A program made the position numbers and the translations under genes. From the NCBI GenBank assembly GCA_937952895.1, contig CALFYC010000040.1:1-32555 (forward strand): a stretch of 32,555 bases of DNA, given 5' to 3'. The DNA comes from an uncultured Neisseriaceae bacterium (GTDB taxonomy: Bacteria; Pseudomonadota; Gammaproteobacteria; Burkholderiales; UBA11063). The notes under the pieces were generated by a model. It made no database searches. It was not told the DNA's origin and was given only the letters and a program-made list of their open reading frames with translations. Every line of letters begins with the position of its first letter. Positions within the stretch are counted from its first letter, which is position 1. Positions 24,721 through 32,555 of the stretch are shown one piece after another.

Positions 24721-24948
24721 ATGACAAAAAATAAATCACCTGAAACATTTGAAGATGCAATTTCTGATTTAGAGCAAATTGTTGATCAAATCGAAAATGA
24801 TGAAATTAAATTAGAAGCCGCACTAGAACAATACCAAAAAGGAATGCTTCTAGTAAAATTTTGTCAAGATAAACTTGCTTTAGTTGAACAAAAAATTAAA
24901 TTATTAGATATGGAAACTGATTCTTTGAAAGATTTTAGTACCGAATGA
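24721..24948 (+). CDS. xseB: Exodeoxyribonuclease VII small subunit
   Basis: 75 residues, standard size. P-E-T-F-E-D-A-I-S-D-L-E-Q-I-V and the L-E-A-A-L-E-Q-Y-Q-K-G-M-L-L-V repeat-like helix are diagnostic. It binds the XseA catalytic subunit, which is not encoded here. It opens a long head-to-tail run; its TGA overlaps the ispA ATG (ATGA), a gene order common in Pseudomonadota. Confidence 0.95.
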   Translation: MTKNKSPETFEDAISDLEQIVDQIENDEIKLEAALEQYQKGMLLVKFCQDKLALVEQKIKLLDMETDSLKDFSTE

Positions 24949-25829
24949 TGCAATCCATTGTAAATAAACGTGAAATCTTATTAGCGAAAATTGAAGCACA
25001 ATTACATCAAATATTAGATGTAGAAACATCTGCTATCGAATTGATTAATGCCATTAAGTATTCAACCTTAAATAATGGCAAGAGAATTCGTCCATTATTA
25101 TGTTTTGCTAGTGGTGAAATAAGTGAAGCACAAGAAAAAAATCTACTTTTAGTAGGTTCTGCAATTGAACTAATTCATTGCTACTCTCTAATTCATGATG
25201 ATTTACCCGCAATGGATAATGATGATTTAAGAAGAGGGATTCCCACTTGTCATAAAAAATTTAATGAAGCACTTGCGATACTTGCAGGAGATGCCCTACA
25301 AGCACTAGCATTTAGCACCTTAAGTCAATCTAACTTAACCATCAATGATAAAACAAAAATTAGAATTATTAGTTTGATAGCTAATATGTCAGGTATTAAT
25401 GGGATGGTTGGAGGACAAGCAATTGACTGTAGTAGCACAGGAATTAAACTGAGCCATGAACATTTAAAAGAAATGCACTCATTAAAAACTGGAGCTCTAA
25501 TTAAAGCATCTATTTTGGCAGGTTATTTATGTGGTGCAAACGTCAATGAAGAAGAATTTCAAACATTAAATCAACTCGCTGACCAAATTGGGTTATTATT
25601 CCAAATTAAAGATGATATCTTAGATGCCACATCAGATACAAAAACACTTGGAAAAACTGCAAATAAAGATTTAGATGCAAATAAAGCAACCTATGTAAGT
25701 ATTTTAGGAATTGAAAAAGCGCAAGCTTTGTCTCAAAGTGTATATAATGAAATCACCAATAAACTAAATGTTCCTAAATACCAATCCTTATTATCATTAA
25801 CTGAGACTATTTTTATACGCAAAAATTGA
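24945..25829 (+). CDS. ispA: Farnesyl diphosphate synthase (polyprenyl synthetase)
   Basis: 294 residues. Condenses IPP with DMAPP and GPP to farnesyl diphosphate. The first Asp-rich motif is H-D-D-L-P-A-M-D-N-D-D (Asp85, 86, 91), the second is K-D-D-I-L-D (Asp223, 224); N-G-K-R-I-R-P binds IPP. Start is one of two adjacent ATGs (24945 or 24948), the first overlapping the xseB stop. dxs follows 20 bases downstream, so the pathway's entry and chain-elongation steps are co-expressed. Confidence 0.95.
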   Translation: MMQSIVNKREILLAKIEAQLHQILDVETSAIELINAIKYSTLNNGKRIRPLLCFASGEISEAQEKNLLLVGSAIELIHCYSLIHDDLPAMDNDDLRRGIPTCHKKFNEALAILAGDALQALAFSTLSQSNLTINDKTKIRIISLIANMSGINGMVGGQAIDCSSTGIKLSHEHLKEMHSLKTGALIKASILAGYLCGANVNEEEFQTLNQLADQIGLLFQIKDDILDATSDTKTLGKTANKDLDANKATYVSILGIEKAQALSQSVYNEITNKLNVPKYQSLLSLTETIFIRKN

Positions 25830-25849
25830 AAATAAAAGGTAAAATTTAA

Positions 25850-27697
25850 ATGCCACAATATAGATTATTAGATCAAATTAATGTTCCAAGTGATTTAAAA
25901 AAACTTAGGCGAGATCAATTATATCCATTATCTAAAGAATTACATGATTTCATTTTAAATAGCGTAAGTGAAACTGGAGGACATTTAGCATCTAATCTAG
26001 GTAGTATTGAACTTACTATTGCGCTTCATTATGTATATAATACTCCAGATGACTTACTTATTTGGGATGTTGGACATCAATCATATCCACATAAAATCTT
26101 AACTGGTAGAAAAGATCAAATGGATACCATGCGTAAATTCAATGGATTAGCTGGATTTCCCAAACGTGATGAGAGTGAATATGATACTTTTGGGGTGGGC
26201 CATTCATCCACCTCAATTTCAGCGGCATTAGGCATGGCTGTTGCTAATCAAATCAAAAAAAATAATCGTAAAACCGTAGCAATTATTGGAGATGGCGCCA
26301 TGACTGCTGGTCTTGCTTTTGAAGGATTAAATAATGCGGGATGGCTTGATTCAGATATATTAGTTATTCTTAATGATAATGAAATGTCAATTTCTGAGAA
26401 TGTTGGAGCTATTAGTCGCTATTTATCTTCAATTTTAGCTAGCCACTTTTATAATTCAGTCAAACAAACTGCGAATAAAGCTCTAAGTTTAATTCCGTCA
26501 GTACAAAAAATTGCGCATAAAGTTGAAGAGCATATGAAAGGCATGGTAATGCCAAGCACTCTGTTTGAAGAATTTGGGTTTAACTATATTGGTCCTATTG
26601 ATGGACATGATTTGGATGCTCTAGTTGATACGTTATCCCACATTAAAGATTTAACTGGCCCTCAATTTTTACATATTGTAACAAAAAAAGGCCGTGGCTA
26701 TAAATTAGCTGAAAACAATCCAATTGAATATCACGGGGTTAATAAATTCAATTTAGATGAAGGAATAAGTAAACCATCTGCACTAACTTATACTCAAGTA
26801 TTTGGTCAGTGGTTATGCGATATTGCCAAAGTAGAAAATGATTTTGTGGCAATTACTCCGGCTATGCGTGAAGGTTCTGGAATGGTCGAATTCGCAAGCG
26901 AATATCCTGAAAAATTTTTCGATGTAGGGATTGCTGAACAGCACTCCGTTACTTTTGCTGCAGGACTTGCCACGCAAAATATTAAACCGATTGTTGCAAT
27001 TTATTCGACCTTCTTACAAAGAGCCTATGATCAATTAATTCATGATGTTGCAATACAAAATCTTCCAGTTATGTTTGCAATTGATAGAGCAGGTTTAGTT
27101 GGCGCTGATGGTCCAACTCATGCAGGTAGCTTTGATTTATCGTTTTCTCGCTGTATTCCCAATTTAGTAATCATGACACCAACTAATGAAAATGAATGTT
27201 ATCAGATGCTTTGGACTGCATTTAAAACCGATTCTCCAACCCTTGTTCGTTATCCACGTGGAACTGGCCCTGGAATTTCCATTAATAAAAAATGGGAGAT
27301 ATTGCCTTTAGGTAGAGGTGAAATTGTAAGATCTGGTCTTAAAATCGCAATTTTAGCTTTTGGATCTCCTTTAACTGCAGCTATAGAAGCCGCAAATGAG
27401 ATTAATGCAACAGTATGTAACATGAAATTTGTTAAACCACTTGATAATGAATTAATTAAGCAAATATGTGCTACTCATAGTTATATTGTTACCATCGAAG
27501 AAAATTCTATCTATGGTGGTGCTGGTTCTGCATGTAATGAAGCTATTCAGCACTTAAACATTCAAATTCCAGTTCTAAATCTTGGGCTTCAAGATGATTT
27601 TATTCCACACGGTGATACTAAAATTCTACTGTCCTTATGTGGTTTAGATAAAGCTGGGATTTTAAAATCCATTCAAGAAAGATTCAAAATATGCTAG
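25850..27697 (+). CDS. dxs: 1-deoxy-D-xylulose-5-phosphate synthase
   Basis: 615 residues. TPP enzyme that makes DXP from pyruvate and glyceraldehyde-3-phosphate, the first MEP-pathway step. The TPP/Mg motif starts G-D-G-A-M-T-A-G (147-) and continues to I-L-N-D-N-E-M-S-I-S-E-N-V-G. H-L-A-S-N-L-G and the pyrimidine-domain D-V-G-I-A-E-Q-H-S-V are conserved. AAAGG lies about ten bases before the ATG. It overlaps the rpiA start by seven bases. Confidence 0.97.
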   Translation: MPQYRLLDQINVPSDLKKLRRDQLYPLSKELHDFILNSVSETGGHLASNLGSIELTIALHYVYNTPDDLLIWDVGHQSYPHKILTGRKDQMDTMRKFNGLAGFPKRDESEYDTFGVGHSSTSISAALGMAVANQIKKNNRKTVAIIGDGAMTAGLAFEGLNNAGWLDSDILVILNDNEMSISENVGAISRYLSSILASHFYNSVKQTANKALSLIPSVQKIAHKVEEHMKGMVMPSTLFEEFGFNYIGPIDGHDLDALVDTLSHIKDLTGPQFLHIVTKKGRGYKLAENNPIEYHGVNKFNLDEGISKPSALTYTQVFGQWLCDIAKVENDFVAITPAMREGSGMVEFASEYPEKFFDVGIAEQHSVTFAAGLATQNIKPIVAIYSTFLQRAYDQLIHDVAIQNLPVMFAIDRAGLVGADGPTHAGSFDLSFSRCIPNLVIMTPTNENECYQMLWTAFKTDSPTLVRYPRGTGPGISINKKWEILPLGRGEIVRSGLKIAILAFGSPLTAAIEAANEINATVCNMKFVKPLDNELIKQICATHSYIVTIEENSIYGGAGSACNEAIQHLNIQIPVLNLGLQDDFIPHGDTKILLSLCGLDKAGILKSIQERFKIC

Positions 27698-28353
27698 ATC
27701 AAATTCAGATGAAAAAATTAGCTGGTGAATATGCAATCAAATATATAAAAAATGATATGATTGTCGGTGTAGGAACTGGATCTACTGTTAAATATTTTAT
27801 TGATAGCCTTGCCAGTAAAAAACATTTAATCCGTGGAGCAGTTTCAAGTTCAAAAGATTCAACCAATTTATTAAAACAATATGGAATTCCCATTCTTGAT
27901 TTAAACAGCACTGGTGAAATTGATATTTATGTTGATGGGGCTGATGAAATTAATCATCATTTGCAAATGATTAAAGGTGGAGGTGCGGCACTTACTGGTG
28001 AGAAAATTATCACAGCAATTGCCAAACAATTTATTTGCATTGCAGATATTTCAAAATATGTTATGAAATTAGGTAAATTTCCGCTACCAATCGAAGTAAT
28101 TCCAATGGCCAGAAGTTATGTGGCACGCGAAATGCTGAAACTTGGAGGACATCCAGATTGGCGAGAAAATGTAGTTACTGATTATGGTAACTGGATTTTA
28201 GATATCTATAACTTAAATATTGAAAAACCAATTGAGTTAGAACAAAAAATTAACAATATTCCAGGTGTTGTCACAAACGGCTTATTTGCCATTCGTGGCG
28301 CCAATGAATTAGTTTTAGCTAAACCTGATGGAACTATCGAAATTATTAAATAG
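27691..28353 (+). CDS. rpiA: Ribose-5-phosphate isomerase A
   Basis: 220 residues. Interconverts ribose-5-phosphate and ribulose-5-phosphate. V-G-T-G-S-T (27-32), V-D-G-A-D-E (81-86, with a catalytic Asp) and K-G-G-G-A-A-L-T-G-E-K are the family signatures. Start at 27691 overlaps the dxs stop; a Met at codon 7 is an alternative. The neighbour dxs uses the triose phosphate that the pentose cycle helps supply, but sharing a transcript may be incidental. Confidence 0.95.
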   Translation: MLDQIQMKKLAGEYAIKYIKNDMIVGVGTGSTVKYFIDSLASKKHLIRGAVSSSKDSTNLLKQYGIPILDLNSTGEIDIYVDGADEINHHLQMIKGGGAALTGEKIITAIAKQFICIADISKYVMKLGKFPLPIEVIPMARSYVAREMLKLGGHPDWRENVVTDYGNWILDIYNLNIEKPIELEQKINNIPGVVTNGLFAIRGANELVLAKPDGTIEIIK

Positions 28354-28364
28354 GACCAAATAGA

Positions 28365-29870
28365 ATGAACAGTAATAAAGATTTATTAGCCACAATTGAT
28401 CTTGGTTCCAATAGTTTTAGACTATTAATTGCGCAGATGGGAAAAGATGGCTCAATTAAATCAATTGATCAAATTAAAGAAACGGTTAGATTAGCAGGTG
28501 GCCTTAACAGTGACAATATGTTATCCAAAGAATCCCAATTATCTGCATTAGAAGTATTATCACGCTTTGCTGAGAGATTAACCAATTTTAAGCGCGAGCA
28601 AGTTAGAGTTGTTGGCACAAGCACTTTAAGAGTTGCTAAAAATGCTGAAGAATTCATCATAATTGCCAATAAAACTTTGGGATTTAATATTGAAGTAATT
28701 TCTGGTAATGAAGAAGCACGCTTGATTTATATTGGTGCGGCTCACTCAATTGCTTATAGTGAACAAAAACGCTTAATTATTGATATTGGTGGTGGTTCAA
28801 CTGAATTTGTCATGGGTACAGGGTATGATCCATCAACCATGGAAAGTGTTACTATGGGTTGTGTCTCATTTAGTAATCGATACTTTGATGGCGGGGAACT
28901 TACTGAAACTAATTTTGATAATGCAATCTTTGCTGCACGGGGCAAAATTCAAGCAATGGAACATTTATTTGCTAAACATGATTGGAAATCAGTAATTGGC
29001 ACCTCAGGAACCGCTAAAACACTTTATGAAGTATGTGTTGCCAATGGATATTCTGAAAACATTACTTTGGAAGGCTTACAGAAGCTTAAAAAATCTCTTC
29101 TTAAATATAAACAGATTAAAAATATTGCCATCAATGGTATAAAAGATGATCGTCGCCCAGTAATTCCTGGCGGATTATCTATTATGATTGCAATTATGGA
29201 AGAATTACACATTGATAATATTACAATTGCTGATGGTGCTCTACGTGAGGGTGTAATGTATGATATGGTTGGACGTAAATCACCGCAAGATTTACGGATC
29301 AATACTGTCAATGAAATAAAATCTCGTTATTTAATTGATAACGATCAAGCGGAACGTGTATCAACAACTGCGATTAAACTTTATCAAGACCTAGTTGATA
29401 AAACAAACAATGATGATAATAATTTAAAATTAATGCAATGGGCAACTAGTTTATATGAAATTGGTTTATCAATTTCACATAATGATTATCATCGTCATGG
29501 AGCTTATATTCTTGCAAATTCAGATTTAGCTGGATTTTCTAAACCAGAGCAAAGTATTTTAGCTGAATTAGTTAAATCTCACCGTGGCAATTTAAGCAAA
29601 ATCATTGAGAATTTAAAAGAAAAACATCGCTTTAAACATCGGGTTATCTTTATGATAATTGCCTTTCGTTTATCCGTAATTTTTAATCGTAATCGCCAAC
29701 AGTTTACGGGGAATGCTCAAATTTTAATCACCGATATAGCTAAATTAAATTTTAGCTTGTTGATTGATCATAAGTGGTTACTCCAAAATCCACTCACTCT
29801 ACATTCACTGAATGAGGAGATTGAGCAATGGAAAAAAGTCGAAATAAAAATTAAACTGCTTCCACAATAA
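28365..29870 (+). CDS. ppx: Exopolyphosphatase / GppA family phosphatase
   Basis: 501 residues. The actin-like ATPase fold is visible: D-L-G-S-N-S-F-R (12-19), G-T-S-T-L-R and D-I-G-G-G-S-T-E-F-V (140-149), with G-T-S-G-T-A-K in the second half. The C-terminal helical region of about 190 residues contains H-R-H-G-A-Y, as in Ppx-type proteins with an HD-like domain. Releases phosphate from polyphosphate or converts pppGpp to ppGpp; sequence alone does not separate the two. Eleven bases after rpiA. Confidence 0.92.
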   Translation: MNSNKDLLATIDLGSNSFRLLIAQMGKDGSIKSIDQIKETVRLAGGLNSDNMLSKESQLSALEVLSRFAERLTNFKREQVRVVGTSTLRVAKNAEEFIIIANKTLGFNIEVISGNEEARLIYIGAAHSIAYSEQKRLIIDIGGGSTEFVMGTGYDPSTMESVTMGCVSFSNRYFDGGELTETNFDNAIFAARGKIQAMEHLFAKHDWKSVIGTSGTAKTLYEVCVANGYSENITLEGLQKLKKSLLKYKQIKNIAINGIKDDRRPVIPGGLSIMIAIMEELHIDNITIADGALREGVMYDMVGRKSPQDLRINTVNEIKSRYLIDNDQAERVSTTAIKLYQDLVDKTNNDDNNLKLMQWATSLYEIGLSISHNDYHRHGAYILANSDLAGFSKPEQSILAELVKSHRGNLSKIIENLKEKHRFKHRVIFMIIAFRLSVIFNRNRQQFTGNAQILITDIAKLNFSLLIDHKWLLQNPLTLHSLNEEIEQWKKVEIKIKLLPQ

Positions 29871-29880
29871 ACCAAGAGTT

Positions 29881-31251
29881 ATGCTAGTATATAAATTACT
29901 ACCCTATATTTCACCTAACTTGGTAATTGATTTAGTTAAAGATCAATCTGGAACTATCTTTTTAGATAGTAATATGGAAAATGTTGAATATGGGCGTTAT
30001 AGTTTTATTGGGATTAACCCATTAATTACGTTTAGTTCAATAGATAAAATCGACTTTAAACAACAAATTCTTGAATGGTCTCAGCTATTTAGTCAAATTA
30101 AGCTAGACTTTCCCGAACTACCTCCATTTATTGGGGGATTAGCTGGATATTTAAGCTATGATCTTAGTAAAGAGTTTGAACAAATCCCGAATAATGAATC
30201 TCATCAAATTAGTGAGATTCCAACTTATATGATGGGATTATATAATCAAATATTTGCTTTTGATAATATGAGTAAGACTTGCCATATAATCGTGACTAAA
30301 ATTCCTGGTTATGAAATAAACTGCGATTTACTTCTTACACAATTATACGATTTATATAATGCCTCACTTAAACAAAATTTAACAGTAAATACTGATAATT
30401 ATTTACCTAAAATTCAATTAATTTCAGATTTTACTCAAGAAGGATATATTAAAGCAGTTAATCAGGTAATCAATCATATCCTTAATGGTGATATTTTTGA
30501 AGCTAATTTATCACAACGTTTTAGTGCAGCATTACCTGATAAATATCCTATATTTAGCCTTTATAAGAAGTTACAAAAAATTAATTCAGCACCTTTTTCT
30601 GCATACCTAAATTTAGGGGATTTTCATATTTTATCCTCCTCACCAGAACGTTTTATTGCAATTAAAGATCAATATCTAGAAACTCGCCCAATTAAAGGCA
30701 CTATTAAAAAACAACATGATGGGCAAAGCGCTGATTTGGATAGTGCTGCCTATATTCTTGCTAATAGTGAAAAGGATCGTGCAGAAAACATTATGGTAGT
30801 TGATATGCTACGAAGTGATTTATCTAAAATTTGTGAACCAAAGAGTATCCACGTAACAAAACTTTGCGGAGTTGAATCATTTACTAATTTACACCATTTA
30901 GTGTCGGTTATTATTGGAAAATTAAAAGATTCATATACTATTTTTGACATAATTCCAAGTTGTTTTCCGGGAGCTTCAATTACAGGAGCACCTAAAGTTA
31001 GAGCTATGGAAATTATCGAAGAATTAGAACCATGTAACCGTGAAATTTATTGTGGCAGTATTGGTTACTTTAGTTTTAATGGAAACGTAGATTTATCAAT
31101 TGCTATTCGTACAATTGTTATTCAACAAAACACTCTAAATTTTAATGTAGGTGGCGCAATCACCTTAGATTCTGACCCATTAGCTGAATATCAAGAAACT
31201 TTGGCTAAAGGTGAAAAATTAAGCGAGGCAATCAATGATATTAATTATTGA
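29881..31251 (+). CDS. pabB: Aminodeoxychorismate synthase component I
   Basis: 456 residues. Chorismate-binding enzyme that forms 4-amino-4-deoxychorismate with ammonia from PabA, for p-aminobenzoate and folate. The motif E-T-R-P-I-K-G-T contains Lys272, the active-site Lys of PabB; anthranilate synthase TrpE has Ala here, so this is pabB rather than trpE. N-L-S-Q-R-F, S-S-P-E-R-F and F-P-G-A-S-I-T-G-A-P-K are also conserved. It overlaps pabA by 17 bases. No pabC is present in the window. Confidence 0.93.
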   Translation: MLVYKLLPYISPNLVIDLVKDQSGTIFLDSNMENVEYGRYSFIGINPLITFSSIDKIDFKQQILEWSQLFSQIKLDFPELPPFIGGLAGYLSYDLSKEFEQIPNNESHQISEIPTYMMGLYNQIFAFDNMSKTCHIIVTKIPGYEINCDLLLTQLYDLYNASLKQNLTVNTDNYLPKIQLISDFTQEGYIKAVNQVINHILNGDIFEANLSQRFSAALPDKYPIFSLYKKLQKINSAPFSAYLNLGDFHILSSSPERFIAIKDQYLETRPIKGTIKKQHDGQSADLDSAAYILANSEKDRAENIMVVDMLRSDLSKICEPKSIHVTKLCGVESFTNLHHLVSVIIGKLKDSYTIFDIIPSCFPGASITGAPKVRAMEIIEELEPCNREIYCGSIGYFSFNGNVDLSIAIRTIVIQQNTLNFNVGGAITLDSDPLAEYQETLAKGEKLSEAINDINY

Positions 31252-31810
31252 TAATTATGATTCCTTTGTATATAACATTGCAAGATACGTAGAAAGTACT
31301 GGACATGAAACCCAAGTTATTCGCAACGATAAAATAACTATAAATCAAATTGAAAATTTAAAGCCAAGCCATATCATTATTTCACCTGGGCCTGGAGAAC
31401 CTAAAAGCGCAGGGATTTCAATTGATTTAATCAAATATTTTTATACCAAGTTACCGGTTTTAGGCATCTGTCTTGGGCATCAAGCAATTGGCTATGCATT
31501 TGGTTCAAATATAATAAAAGCCAAACACCCAATGCATGGAAAAGCCAGTTTTATTTATCATAATAATAATTATATTTTTAATAAACTTAAAAGCCCAATT
31601 AGTTGTGGACGTTACCATTCTTTAATTATTGATGCTATTAACGATAATTCAGAATTGGAAGTGATTGCCTCTAGTATTGAAAATGAAATTATGGCAATTA
31701 AACATAAAATATATCCGACTTTTGGAGTTCAATTTCATCCTGAATCTATCTTAACTGAATATGGGATAGATATTATTAATAACTTTGTCCAAATTAACTT
31801 TATAGGTTAA
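31235..31810 (+). CDS. pabA: Aminodeoxychorismate/anthranilate synthase glutamine amidotransferase
   Basis: 191 residues. Class I glutaminase that supplies ammonia to PabB. The nucleophile Cys79 lies in G-I-C-L-G-H-Q-A-I-G; the His/Glu pair is in F-H-P-E-S; P-G-P-G-E-P is the oxyanion-loop motif; D-N-Y-D-S-F opens the protein. No trpE is nearby, so pabA is the more likely name, although such subunits can serve both enzymes. Last gene of the xseB-to-pabA run. Confidence 0.92.
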   Translation: MILIIDNYDSFVYNIARYVESTGHETQVIRNDKITINQIENLKPSHIIISPGPGEPKSAGISIDLIKYFYTKLPVLGICLGHQAIGYAFGSNIIKAKHPMHGKASFIYHNNNYIFNKLKSPISCGRYHSLIIDAINDNSELEVIASSIENEIMAIKHKIYPTFGVQFHPESILTEYGIDIINNFVQINFIG

Positions 31811-31812
31811 TG

Positions 31813-31839
31813 CAAAAACTTTAAATTATAAAATTTTTG
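31813..31839. terminator. Possible AT-rich bidirectional terminator between pabA and the DMT gene
   Basis: CAAAAACTTTA (31813-31823) and TAAAATTTTTG (31829-31839) pair with one mismatch across a five-base loop, with T-rich sequence on the right and A-rich on the left. It overlaps the end of the convergent gene. Stability is low because the stem is nearly all A-T. Confidence 0.4.
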
Positions 31840-32555
31840 TTTTGATTTTAGACCATATAAAATTATAACCAGAAAAACCTGTTATAATTAAAGATAAAAT
31901 AATTGCCGATATAAAATCTTTTTGAGATGTTTGATTTATCAAAAAATATTGTAAAATAATAACAGCAACTGGAGTTAAACCCATAAAAATACTACTTTTA
32001 TCCGCACCAATTTTTTCGACGGATTTTTGGGAAAAATAAATAGGTAAAATTAAAGAAAATGTTGAAGTTAATAATGTTCCTGGAATATATTTTAGATGGA
32101 ATTGTGATAATTCATGATCATATATAACATATATTAAACTTAATACCCAAATTAGCCAAAAACGAATAGCTAATATCTGTGTAGAAGAAATATTATACCT
32201 ATCCGCGAATTTACCAGAAAAACGAAGATAGCAATAACCAGCTAAACCTGTAATAGTAGTTGAAAGAATTAAAAGACAATTCTGAGTTTGATTAAAAACT
32301 TTACTAAAACAAAGATAAAAATATATTAAATTTAAAAATAAAAATAATAACTTGATAATATATATGCGTTTTTTAGTAAATAAAAATCTAGAAAATGTAC
32401 CACATATAGTTAGGACTGACATATATGAAGTTAGCATAATAGCTGGAGTAAAGTATACTGGAATTAAAAATGTGCCTAGCCATAAGATTAGTATAATTAA
32501 ATTAAGAATAAAAAATTCAATTTTATATTTTAAAAATAAAATATTGTATAATTCT
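31826..32555 (-). CDS. DMT/EamA-like transporter, partial (start off the right edge)
   Basis: The frame is open from the stop at 31826 to the window edge, about 243 residues. An ATG at 32437 could start a 203-residue protein, but the 39 codons upstream have no stop and read as another hydrophobic helix (F-F-I-L-N-L-I-I-L-I-L-W-L-G), with no start codon, so the gene continues beyond the window. About eight hydrophobic segments are present. The last ones (A-D-K-S-S-I-F-M-G-L-T-P-V-A-V-I, then G-F-S-G-Y) resemble the second EamA repeat of drug/metabolite transporters. Substrate unknown. Confidence 0.7.
   Translation of the reverse strand, partial: ELYNILFLKYKIEFFILNLIILILWLGTFLIPVYFTPAIMLTSYMSVLTICGTFSRFLFTKKRIYIIKLLFLFLNLIYFYLCFSKVFNQTQNCLLILSTTITGLAGYCYLRFSGKFADRYNISSTQILAIRFWLIWVLSLIYVIYDHELSQFHLKYIPGTLLTSTFSLILPIYFSQKSVEKIGADKSSIFMGLTPVAVIILQYFLINQTSQKDFISAIILSLIITGFSGYNFIWSKIKTKIL

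Noticed and set aside
1..32555. CRISPR array, toxin-antitoxin pair, restriction or phage defence genes
   Set aside because: No regularly spaced repeats and no gene with motifs of such systems were found on either strand.

Overview
The window is a low-GC (roughly 30-35% by eye) chromosomal segment of a Gram-negative bacterium. Lnt, several lipoproteins with lipoboxes, a periplasmic Slt-type transglycosylase, and signal peptides show an outer membrane. A slt-cca neighbourhood, ybeY-corC-lnt, a single-chain GcvP and the Gly-Cys-Leu tRNA cluster fit Pseudomonadota. A low-GC betaproteobacterium (Neisseriales-like) or a Francisella-like gammaproteobacterium would fit. This is inference from gene order and composition; no taxonomic search was run.

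Layout. 1-1198 (-): a partial, GC-richer lipoprotein with an Asp-box. 1552-5241 (+): slt, GTG-start cca and a TRIC-type channel gene. 5242-6075: a decayed stretch with two coding remnants meeting tail to tail, then the hup promoter. 6076-6946 (+): HU, its terminator, and an adhesin-E-like lipoprotein. 8487-6952, 9292-8474 and 9743-9294 (-): lnt, corC and ybeY, transcribed as ybeY-corC-lnt. 9834-10115 (-): tRNA-Gly(GCC), tRNA-Cys(GCA), tRNA-Leu(UAA) behind a strong promoter. 10264-13778 (-): wrbA-like flavodoxin, GST, LysR regulator, then frmA. 14026-14928 (+): a class A beta-lactamase-fold protein whose nucleophile and general-base positions are both replaced. 14940-15379 (-): a broken GNAT acetyltransferase. 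15405-15728 (-): a DUF4156-like lipoprotein. 16330-16800 (+): an orphan secreted protein. 16993-21411 (+): gcvT, gcvH, terminator, gcvP. 21408-22928 (-): APC permease. 23192-24565 (+): FHS-family sugar transporter. 24721-31810 (+): a tightly packed xseB-ispA-dxs-rpiA-ppx-pabB-pabA run. 31826-right edge (-): partial DMT-type transporter.

How the genes relate. Most of the window is housekeeping: envelope (slt, lnt), RNA maturation (cca, ybeY, tRNAs), glycine-derived C1 units (gcvTHP) close to folate precursor synthesis (pabAB), and isoprenoid and pentose metabolism (ispA, dxs, rpiA). The accessory part is 11.7-16.9 kb: thiol- and quinone-detoxification genes, the beta-lactamase-like protein, pseudogenes and small exported proteins.

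The observation most worth following is the beta-lactamase-like protein. It keeps Lys73, Ser130-Asp-Asn and Lys234-Thr-Gly but has Cys at Ambler position 70, Trp at 166, Ala at 170 and His at 164, in an intact, well-initiated, exported ORF. I found no CRISPR array, intact insertion sequence, prophage or recognisable defence system.
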